In this document: positions 29,066 to 35,824 of the stretch, piece by piece
Position numbering within the stretch: the stretch's first letter is position 1
How the letters are laid out: the number at the start of each line of letters is the position of its first letter
From: a virus
Virus record (IMG/VR): IMGVR_UViG_3300047668_001167
Span: 1-35,824 of that record
Length of the DNA stretch: 35,824 bases
Strand: one strand, 5' to 3'
Translations under genes and position numbers: made by a program
The notes under the pieces: model-generated
Database searches by the model: none
Seen by the model: only the letters and a program-made list of their open reading frames with translations
What the model was told of the DNA's origin: nothing

Positions 29066-31368
29066 ATACCTTGATTCCCTGTCCTCTCTTTGTAGGACAT
29101 TTCGCGTTCTTTGTTGGCTACTTCGCGCTCTTTAATGTCGCTCTCTCGTGCCTTGATTGAACCGTCACCGCCGACCTTAGCTGCAGCTATGTCACGATTA
29201 GTCTGGTTAGTAGTCTGTAGGGCTTCCATACTGGCAGCTCTCTTAGCTTCTAACTCAGCCATCTTCGTGTTGTAGCCATCGAGTCTAGCTTGAGTCTGCT
29301 GGTCGCTCATGTTCATAGCGAGGGCATCTTCTAACTGGAATCTCTGTGCATCCATTTCAGCCTTGTTCATCTCAACCATCTCGTTAAACTTATCACGAGC
29401 CATCTTGAGTTCTACTTCGGCTTCCATTACTTCGATCTTGCGTTCCTCAATAGCTACCATTGGATCAGGCACATCGCCTGCTTCCGCTGCTTCTGCTTCT
29501 TGCTGTTCGCGCGCTGCTTGTTCTTCCATAGACTCTACGTATGTACCTGCTGGGATCTGCATCGCCGCCTCAAGACCACGGAGGATTTCTATCCCCTTAG
29601 CTCCTGCTGCTTCCCCACCACCAGTCATTTGAAACAACTGGATAGTGTTCGTTGCGGTAAGTTCTTTCGCCAGTAATACTGTAGCTCCTCTAGGTTCAAC
29701 CTCCATGTTTGCTTTGTTGTCCTCGTTCTCATCAAACTGCATAAAGTAGTCATAAAAACGAGTGACAAGACCAAGTGTAATACGATCATCCCACCTTCGC
29801 GCTTGGCCCCTACGGGATACTGTGCTGTTGTTCTGGAGGATCTGAGTGGCTCCTAGGGTAACTGGGGTATTGTCCAGTCCACCTTGGTTGTCCACACGAG
29901 TCACACCAGTAACTTCGTAGGCGTCTGCTACACTTCTATCCATCATCACAAAGATCTCAGCAAGGTTCTGCTTGATCTCTACAACCTGGAATGGTGCAGA
30001 TGCACTTCCTACTTCGTAATTGTTTTCCTTAATGTACCATTCCTTACCACCGTGCATTTGCCACTTACCATCGACCGGTGTAATCATACTGCGGTCAATG
30101 AGTAGCTGAGGTGCTGCGGATAGTCCACCGTTGTCCAGAGCCATGCGCCATGAGGCTACATAAGAAGCCTGCTGGTCCTGCATGAGCCATGGGATGCCAT
30201 AACCGAATATGTTGAGAGGATCTTCATCCCAGCAATATACACTATATAGACTGTCATCACTTTCGTATTCAACGATGACTGCCTTAAGGATCTCCTTGTC
30301 ACACATGGTTACGATAGTGTTGAAGTAAGTCCTCTCACCCTTTGGAACCTTTACGTCCATCGCTTCGAGGTCTTCGCGCTTCATTACACCATGGCGCTCC
30401 CAGCACAGGTATCGACCGGTGACACGGCCTTCACTGTTGACAGGTGCCTTAGCTTCATCAATGGCGTCTGAGCCGTCCGTAGAGCCCTGTACAGGCATTC
30501 CAGCCAACACCCTACGTACTGCATCCTTGTTGTAGTTAAGCTCGTCTATGGACCTCTCAAGGTCCTGTGGCTGCATAGGGATACGTTCCCAAGTGTAGCG
30601 ACAGTCTTCGATAGTGATAGCCGTGGCATCTGGATAGAAGTCCATGGGGTTCACTACGGTGACATTGGGGTACATAGGTATATCTTTGTTCAGCGCATAA
30701 CCGCCACCCTTCTTAGCCCAACGACCCTTGCGGCTCTTAGTTGGAAGTGGACCTTTCAAGATCCCAGCCCCGTATATAGCACCATGCTTGATGCACTCTC
30801 GGGCCTTTGAAGGGTAGCGAGCGGCTACCAGCGCGGCGTCCAACTGTGTGAACATCCGCTTAGTCTTCTTCATAGCTCGCTTAACACGGCGAGTATGCGC
30901 TTGTATGTTTGTTACAGGGTTCCCTTCCTGATCCACGAGCTGGTTGCCCTTGGAATCCGTGGCGGGCTCCCCTTCGATAGCCAAAGGTGGTGACGCGATA
31001 CCTATAGGCTTTAGCCCGTAGTTGCGGTCATCATTAGGAAACAACAGGTCCCCTATCTGGTGAGCGCCATCGTTAGTGATCTGTCTTACAATGTTCGTGT
31101 AAGCCCGTGATCCTACGTTGACAGATGCAACATCAGAGGTCCAAGTCTCACCACCATTGGTGTCCCGTGATCCCTCAAAGAGCTGATAGGAGCGCACAAG
31201 GCGGTCATCGACCCCAGAGGCTCTCCGCTCAGAGACAGCTAGTGACCTTTCTGTTTCCAACTGGCCGCCAATGTCGCTGCGCCGTATAAGAGCTTGTTGC
31301 TCTGGGCTGCGCTCATCAGCCTCCATATCTCTGGCAAACTCCAGATTGTAGCTATCTTTATCATTCAT
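29062..31368 (-). CDS. portal (head-tail connector) protein
   Basis: 768 residues from ATG 31368 (AAGGAC upstream; an in-frame ATG at 31404 lies inside the terminase gene). Landmarks of podoviral portals: NDGAHQIGDLLFPNDDRNYG, AARYPSKARECIKHGAIYG, NVTVVNPMDFYPDATAITI, GIPWLMQDQQASYVASW. The C-terminal third (about 640-760) is a long charged coiled coil, the barrel domain. It lies between terminase and scaffold as usual. Larger than the T7 portal (536), nearer to N4-like portals. Confidence 0.8.
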   Translation of the reverse strand: MNDKDSYNLEFARDMEADERSPEQQALIRRSDIGGQLETERSLAVSERRASGVDDRLVRSYQLFEGSRDTNGGETWTSDVASVNVGSRAYTNIVRQITNDGAHQIGDLLFPNDDRNYGLKPIGIASPPLAIEGEPATDSKGNQLVDQEGNPVTNIQAHTRRVKRAMKKTKRMFTQLDAALVAARYPSKARECIKHGAIYGAGILKGPLPTKSRKGRWAKKGGGYALNKDIPMYPNVTVVNPMDFYPDATAITIEDCRYTWERIPMQPQDLERSIDELNYNKDAVRRVLAGMPVQGSTDGSDAIDEAKAPVNSEGRVTGRYLCWERHGVMKREDLEAMDVKVPKGERTYFNTIVTMCDKEILKAVIVEYESDDSLYSVYCWDEDPLNIFGYGIPWLMQDQQASYVASWRMALDNGGLSAAPQLLIDRSMITPVDGKWQMHGGKEWYIKENNYEVGSASAPFQVVEIKQNLAEIFVMMDRSVADAYEVTGVTRVDNQGGLDNTPVTLGATQILQNNSTVSRRGQARRWDDRITLGLVTRFYDYFMQFDENEDNKANMEVEPRGATVLLAKELTATNTIQLFQMTGGGEAAGAKGIEILRGLEAAMQIPAGTYVESMEEQAAREQQEAEAAEAGDVPDPMVAIEERKIEVMEAEVELKMARDKFNEMVEMNKAEMDAQRFQLEDALAMNMSDQQTQARLDGYNTKMAELEAKRAASMEALQTTNQTNRDIAAAKVGGDGSIKARESDIKEREVANKEREMSYKERTGNQGI

Positions 31369-31378
31369 GCGTTTGTCC

Positions 31379-32914
31379 TTAGTAGTTGATGACCTTATCC
31401 ACAACCTCCCGAGTTACGAAGCTGGTGTGCTTCACGAGTTCGTTGTACTTAGGGTGAGCCTCTAGGCAGATATACTGCAGGCTGTCGTGTGGGTGAGAGA
31501 AATCATTCTTATCAGGCTTGTCCTTATAGCGCGCGTCACCTGATACCTGCATCCGCTTGTATGCGTAGCCTGCGTTGAACCCACGGCGCAGCTTACCGCA
31601 GCTCTTGTTGAGCTGGAATGCTGGTGTGCCTGAGGTGGTGGTGCCCGTTAAGTAGTGCCTGACTGCGTTTAACCTTAGCTCAATGTGGTTTGACTTGGCT
31701 GGTCTAGTGGTGAACCAGTGGCCGAACACTCCGTCTTTAGAATTGTTCAGTACGTCAAAGTAGTTAAGCGTGTCTCTGGATAGGCCATGGGAGCTAACGC
31801 CGCTGGGGTCACCTACGGAGATAATGCTCGTCATGGGCCATTCTTCTTGTGGGTAATACTTGTCCATGTGTGGCTTCACGATGTTCTTAGCGAAGTCATG
31901 CAGGCCAATGTTCTCTGCTACCAGTGAGGTGAGAACGCGCATACATCCCGTGGGTGTCATCTGGGCTATAGTGAGAGCTTCCCCACCTTTACCAAAGTCC
32001 CAACCAAGATATAGCTTCTGTCCTTTCACTGCTACCAGCTTGCTGTTGCTTACGTGCATATCATCATTGAACTGCCTTCGGTACACAGCCTTGCCGTGTG
32101 ATGTTACTCCGAACTTGCCTTCAAAGAGGACACGTATCTGCTCGCGTGTCATGCCGCCTACCTTATCCAGATAGTATTTCTCTGGACCTACCCCAAGGTA
32201 CTTAAAGTTCTCGCCTGCAGGGTTTAGCTTCCATCCAGTGTCGGACTTGGGGTCCTCTAGGATAGCTCCGGGCTGCTGCCATGCTTCCCAGTGTTGCGGA
32301 AGGTTATCAAAGGCTTTAGACATCCAGCTATCTTCATCTGGTGGGTTACTATCAATCAGTAGTGCGGTCTGCGTTATAGGGTTGTCTTCATCAACGGCGT
32401 CCACGGGTGGTGGAAAGCGTCCTATGCGGGAGTTAACTACAGCCACAATATCGTGGTCCATAGCTCCAGCTTCGTTTATGAAGGCCCCTGTGATTTCAAA
32501 TGACTTAACATTCTCGTAGTCACTTGGATCTTTGACTGCCAAGAAGATAAACTCTGCGTTCATCCTAGTGCCGTCTGCTAATCTGTCCGTCCATCGAATC
32601 CTCATCGGTGCGCTCTCTGTATAACGGACCGTAGTACCGTTGGGGCGCAACCACATCTTGAATGATTCAAAGACAGTGTTTCGTAATTGTGGATAGGTCT
32701 CACGTACAATAAGCCACTTAGAGGTACGGTCACCCCACTTATCGGGGACCTGCTGTACCGCTAGCATGATCAATTCGTTGATCGCCATCGTGGATTTGCC
32801 TGATCCCACCGGACCCATAACCATGCGCGTATCAGCGCGTGACCTATGGAACTTAGCTCCGGTTGGGGAGGCATCGTACCGAACCACCACTGGCTTGCTC
32901 TTAAAGCGAGACAT
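31379..32914 (-). CDS. terminase large subunit
   Basis: 511 residues. Packages DNA by ATP hydrolysis and cuts concatemers. ATPase: Walker A MGPVGSGKST (33-42) near the N-terminus, and the FINEAG segment fits a Walker B/catalytic Glu region. Nuclease: acidic sites GWDFGKGG, SVGDPSG and HPHDSLQY. ATG 32914 has GAGGAA just upstream; an ATG at 32935 also exists but lacks this spacing. Genes on both sides are structural. Confidence 0.88.
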   Translation of the reverse strand: MSRFKSKPVVVRYDASPTGAKFHRSRADTRMVMGPVGSGKSTMAINELIMLAVQQVPDKWGDRTSKWLIVRETYPQLRNTVFESFKMWLRPNGTTVRYTESAPMRIRWTDRLADGTRMNAEFIFLAVKDPSDYENVKSFEITGAFINEAGAMDHDIVAVVNSRIGRFPPPVDAVDEDNPITQTALLIDSNPPDEDSWMSKAFDNLPQHWEAWQQPGAILEDPKSDTGWKLNPAGENFKYLGVGPEKYYLDKVGGMTREQIRVLFEGKFGVTSHGKAVYRRQFNDDMHVSNSKLVAVKGQKLYLGWDFGKGGEALTIAQMTPTGCMRVLTSLVAENIGLHDFAKNIVKPHMDKYYPQEEWPMTSIISVGDPSGVSSHGLSRDTLNYFDVLNNSKDGVFGHWFTTRPAKSNHIELRLNAVRHYLTGTTTSGTPAFQLNKSCGKLRRGFNAGYAYKRMQVSGDARYKDKPDKNDFSHPHDSLQYICLEAHPKYNELVKHTSFVTREVVDKVINY

Positions 32915-32942
32915 AGGTGTTCCTCGTAGATTCAATAGGGTT

Positions 32943-32967
32943 AGATGCCCCTCTGTGGGGGCTATCT
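32943..32967. other. strong hairpin before the terminase gene
   Basis: AGAT-GCCCC (32943-32951) pairs with GGGGC (32958-32962) and ATCT (32964-32967), with one bulged T and a six-base loop. It lies just after the stop of the 106-residue gene, without a following T-run in the leftward sense. It could be an RNase III processing or mRNA-stabilising structure. Confidence 0.5.
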
Positions 32968-32968
32968 A

Positions 32969-33289
32969 TTATGGCATCGAGGCTAGTTCCGCTGCAATTG
33001 CTGCAGCCTGTTGTTCTAGCCTTCTTCGTTGTCGTGCAGTTCGCACATTGGCGTTAGCCACAGCCTTATCGGGCTCACTACCTATGACAACATTGAGTGC
33101 TGCTAGGTAGTCCTCTACACCTTGGAGTGAGCTAAACTGCTCGCTATGATCCATGGTGACCACTTGGAAGTTGAAAGTTCTATCTCCGTTAGCTGTCAGC
33201 GTGATACTAGCTGAGCTATCGGTCTTATTGGTTATGGACAGTATCTCGTCAACAATGTCCGCCATCCTTCGTGCTGCGTTAGATGCCAT
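32969..33289 (-). CDS. small protein upstream of terminase (106 aa)
   Basis: MASNAARRMADIVDEILSIT onward; a short alpha/beta head (SITLTANGDRTFNFQVVTM), then a helix rich in Ala/Arg (ARQRRRLEQQAAAIAAELA). A position immediately before the large terminase could make it the small terminase subunit or a packaging helper, but the length and sequence are not diagnostic. Confidence 0.5.
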   Translation of the reverse strand: MASNAARRMADIVDEILSITNKTDSSASITLTANGDRTFNFQVVTMDHSEQFSSLQGVEDYLAALNVVIGSEPDKAVANANVRTARQRRRLEQQAAAIAAELASMP

Positions 33290-33307
33290 GTTGGCTCCTT
33301 ATTTGTA

Positions 33308-35449
33308 TTAGTTCATACAGTTCCAGTCAGTACCATCACTAATGAACGTCCTTGATGTATTAGTCACCATAACAGGAGATACCCCTACGATGGTGCTTGC
33401 AGACGTTGCTGTGCTGTTGCTGCCTGTTATATTAAGAACCCTATAGGTCATCCCTGTGGGTACAGCACTAACAGCGGGTAATACAACTGTAGCTGTGCTT
33501 TTGAGGATAACGTAGTTGTTCGCCAAGCCCAGAGTATTAGCGCCACTAGAGTATATCGTGGTGGCGTTAGCCTCACCGGCCAAGTTTTTGAGAACACCAC
33601 GCTTTGAGTAGAAGCTATACTCAAGGCCGTCGTTGGGCCAATCAGAAGCATCAGCGTAAACGTACCCTATGTTGTTGTTCGAGGCCACAGTGCGTGGAAG
33701 CACCGAGATTCCAAGAGCGTTAATACAAGTAGCTGTACCATTGAGAGTAGGCACGTTAGACACAAGAGCGCAAAAGGTTCCCCCTGCTACGGCAGTCTCT
33801 AGTATCGGCCTATGGTTTATGCCGTACTCAGCACCTGTGAAGGCACCAGTTCCTCCCGTGTTCTTGAAGGTACTCTGTATGTCTATCGCAAAGTTGCTAA
33901 AAATAACAGCAGAAGTTGTGGTCTTATCAAAGACACATTGGCTGCTTAGCACGTTCCACGGGCCAGCTATATTAGAGAATGCAGGTGCCCCGCTGAAGTT
34001 AACAGTAGCCCCTGCGTAGAACAATGCTCCACATCCATAGATGCTAGCTCTGTTGATGTTGTACGTCCCTGTGTCCTTAATGAACTCAGGTAGGCTCTGC
34101 CCGAATAGAGCGTCACCAGCTCCAGTGATCGTCTGAGTCTCAGTGTTCTCAAAGGCTGCGACAGGCGGTGTTGCGCCGTTGCCGTTCAGTGGGATCGCTT
34201 GGACCTTGTAGTGTTCTACGTGAATCTCACCCTCGAACGTGTTGGTTGCAGCTGTGAACGTGTTAACCCCAGTCCATGTGTTGTCCAGAGGGAGGAGGTC
34301 TACAATATCAGTTGTCAGCGCTAGTGTACCAGTCGTTGCTGGGAAGGTTGCTACCACGGCTCCATGGGAAGCGGTCCAGCCGCTCGCCTGCAGGTAGTCG
34401 AGAGAACCGTCAGCAGTTGCTATGTGGATGTGATCATCCGTGGCGTCATCTAGTGCAAGCCCCGTGGCGTTGATGATGATACCGTTGTCACCTTGGCTGG
34501 AAGGCCCAGCGTTATGGCCCACGGCCACGGAATATGCCCCTTGGGAGGAATTACCGGCCGCGGAGCCTATTGCAGTAGCGTCGATTCCTTGCCCCGACAG
34601 TGCAGTAGTGTATCCCACGGCAACCGCGCCATCGCCCTGAGTTGCATAACCAGCACCCCAGCCCACGGCAACAACATTGTCTCCCGGAACTATAGCGCCA
34701 GCAGCGTTGCCGACATGAGTACCATTGGTGCTTCCCGGAACTGTCGGTATAAATCCAACAGTAGTCGTTACTATGCCATTGAAGTTGTTAGTGCCTGTCC
34801 ATGTGTTGTTAGTGGACAGTATGTCAGTGATGACGCCATCGAGCCCTGTGAGGCCCTGAGGCCCCTGTGCGCCCTGTGCGCCCTGTGCGCCAACCAGAGA
34901 GACTCCTGCAGGCCATATTCCGCCGTCTTTAGGCCCAAATATGGTGTCAGTAGCGTCATTGAAGTAATGGTCGCCATCCTTGCCTATGGAGCCCGTAGGG
35001 TCCTCATAGCCCGATAATAGGCTACTTCCGTCCCTTCCTTGGGGTCCAGCCATTCCTACTTGGCCCTGAAGGCCATCTACGCCGTGGATTCCAGGCTGTC
35101 CATCCATTCCGTGGGACCCATCGGCTCCTCTAGGTCCTACTACGGTGCTATCAGCGCCTTTTGGCCCCGTAGCGCCCATATACTCCTTAGCAGCGATTGC
35201 AGCGTCCATAATAGTGATTGTAGACTCACCATTGCGCTTAAATGCCACCATGTCTTCCAGAGCGAGGTTAATTGACTCCTTTTCGGCCTTTTCGAGCTTC
35301 TGGAGCTTCTCATCGAGCTGTAGGGCCTCTTTTTCGAGCTTTTCGGACTCAGTGCCGCTATATCCGATCTTACCCGTGTTTTCCTTCGTACCATGGAGGT
35401 GCGAATGGCGTTCCAGAGCTTTTAATGCCTTATCTCGTGCTGTAGACAT
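33308..35449 (-). CDS. trimeric collagen/YadA-like tail fibre
   Basis: 713 residues. Order: charged coiled coil (about 37-65), collagen-like Gly-X-Y runs (GATGPKGADS, then GPRGADGSHGMDGQPGIHG, 92-142, and a second GAQGAQGAQGPQGLTGLDG near 188-206), two NTWTG repeats, then YadA-head-like repeats (VVAVGWGAGYATQGDGAVAVGYTT and relatives, about 262-325), and a C-terminal beta region ending DGTDWNCMN. Collagen triple helices and YadA heads are both trimeric, so this is a long trimeric fibre that probably binds the host. It is read first among the complete late genes in this window, before terminase, rather than near the end as in T7. Confidence 0.8.
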   Translation of the reverse strand: MSTARDKALKALERHSHLHGTKENTGKIGYSGTESEKLEKEALQLDEKLQKLEKAEKESINLALEDMVAFKRNGESTITIMDAAIAAKEYMGATGPKGADSTVVGPRGADGSHGMDGQPGIHGVDGLQGQVGMAGPQGRDGSSLLSGYEDPTGSIGKDGDHYFNDATDTIFGPKDGGIWPAGVSLVGAQGAQGAQGPQGLTGLDGVITDILSTNNTWTGTNNFNGIVTTTVGFIPTVPGSTNGTHVGNAAGAIVPGDNVVAVGWGAGYATQGDGAVAVGYTTALSGQGIDATAIGSAAGNSSQGAYSVAVGHNAGPSSQGDNGIIINATGLALDDATDDHIHIATADGSLDYLQASGWTASHGAVVATFPATTGTLALTTDIVDLLPLDNTWTGVNTFTAATNTFEGEIHVEHYKVQAIPLNGNGATPPVAAFENTETQTITGAGDALFGQSLPEFIKDTGTYNINRASIYGCGALFYAGATVNFSGAPAFSNIAGPWNVLSSQCVFDKTTTSAVIFSNFAIDIQSTFKNTGGTGAFTGAEYGINHRPILETAVAGGTFCALVSNVPTLNGTATCINALGISVLPRTVASNNNIGYVYADASDWPNDGLEYSFYSKRGVLKNLAGEANATTIYSSGANTLGLANNYVILKSTATVVLPAVSAVPTGMTYRVLNITGSNSTATSASTIVGVSPVMVTNTSRTFISDGTDWNCMN

Positions 35450-35460
35450 GCTTATTTCCT

Positions 35461-35824
35461 TTAGTCACCCTTCAGACCGGAAAAGTCGAAGGTAATAGGC
35501 GGTGCAGAGAAGGCTTCCTCTCTATCCCACTTCATATATGAGGCCAATAGCTTCCGTGAGGCCGCTTGGGCTGTGTTGTTGAAGATAATCTCGCCTTCAC
35601 GGCTTTTATGGACCATACCGACACACCTACGGAATGCAGGGTCTATGTCATTGAGTGGTCGCATAACTAATTTGTCTTCAGAGGGGCTCCAGTTACAGAA
35701 GTCCTCTAGGCTGCAGGTAGCGTCAGCAGTCAGGGCTATAATAACTTGACAGCGCTTGTTCTCTGCGTGGCGCATCTCGCGCTCTACCAGTTCTCTGGTG
35801 GCCTCTACTATGTCAGGGCGTCGG
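35461..35824 (-). CDS. protein of unknown function, 5' end off window
   Basis: The frame is open to the right edge: residues RRPDIVEATRELVERE precede the first visible ATG (35775), so the real start is beyond the window. At least 120 residues; the visible end (FDFSGLKGD) stops at 35461, 12 bases before the fibre start. The ending of the gene has no recognised motif. It is transcribed with the fibre and terminase genes and may be a head or DNA-packaging factor. Confidence 0.6.
   Translation of the reverse strand, partial: RRPDIVEATRELVEREMRHAENKRCQVIIALTADATCSLEDFCNWSPSEDKLVMRPLNDIDPAFRRCVGMVHKSREGEIIFNNTAQAASRKLLASYMKWDREEAFSAPPITFDFSGLKGD

Noticed and set aside
31966-31975. CTCACTATAG on the minus strand, identical to the core of the T7 promoter
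   Set aside because: It lies inside the terminase coding sequence, the upstream recognition part of the T7 promoter is absent and no second copy was found, so it is probably chance.
1-35824. CRISPR array, insertion sequence, integrase or attachment site
   Set aside because: No direct-repeat array, transposase, integrase or long terminal repeats were seen; the gene content is that of a lytic phage.

Overview
The window looks like about 36 kb of a lytic tailed phage with a short tail (podovirus type). Its replication genes are T7-like: a single-subunit RNA polymerase, gp2.5-type ssDNA-binding protein, gp3.5-type amidase fold, gp4-type primase-helicase, gp5-type DNA polymerase and gp6-type exonuclease. 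The gene content and the class II ribonucleotide reductase resemble marine podoviruses. A VPLPA-type C-terminal tail on one small protein hints at a proteobacterial host with exosortase sorting, but the host cannot be read directly. Both ends of the window cut through genes, so the genome continues on each side.

Layout. Positions 1-14,938 are read rightward. They hold the 3' part of the phage RNA polymerase, then DNA-binding, nuclease, amidase-like, reductase, primase-helicase, polymerase, exonuclease and nucleotide-hydrolase genes, with many tiny genes between them, several predicted to be membrane or exported proteins. A strong hairpin plus T-run at about 14,924-14,955 ends this unit. From 15,004 to the right edge everything is read leftward. 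In transcription order this gives an incomplete unknown gene, a collagen/YadA-like fibre, a small unknown gene, large terminase, portal, a small gene, scaffold, major capsid (N4-gp56 family), a terminator, two small genes, tail tube A, tail tube B/nozzle, a second fibre, a small fibre-associated protein, holin, a group of DNA-ejection proteins including a GNAT-like gene, and a large ejection protein. The two units converge, whereas T7 and its close relatives carry both modules on one strand.

The most striking item is at the end of the late unit. The large ejection protein reads into a stop just after a GGGAAAG slippery heptamer, the motif known from the lambda G/GT frameshift. A lysozyme reading frame lies in the -1 frame, is open across the junction, has no usable start upstream of position 15,438, and keeps a complete T4-lysozyme-type E-x8-D-x5-T triad. 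A programmed frameshift would therefore fuse a peptidoglycan hydrolase to the ejection protein. A second item is an amidase-fold protein beside the RNA polymerase module that has lost all three zinc ligands, as expected if only the polymerase-regulating role of T7 lysozyme is kept. Others are a VPLPA-CTERM-like small protein, a lipoprotein metzincin protease, a lipase-like protein without its nucleophile serine, and a scaffold carrying the same acidic-aromatic motif at both ends.

How the parts may work together: the reductase and the MazG-like hydrolase shape the dNTP pool; polymerase, primase-helicase, gp2.5 and exonuclease copy the genome; an HNH and an endonuclease VII-type nuclease probably resolve or cut branched DNA in place of T7 gp3; the RNA polymerase transcribes the genome. 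Lysis functions are scattered: a spanin-like lipoprotein in the rightward unit, a holin in the late unit, and the only lysozyme fused to a virion protein. All family calls come from reading motifs by eye; no database search was run.
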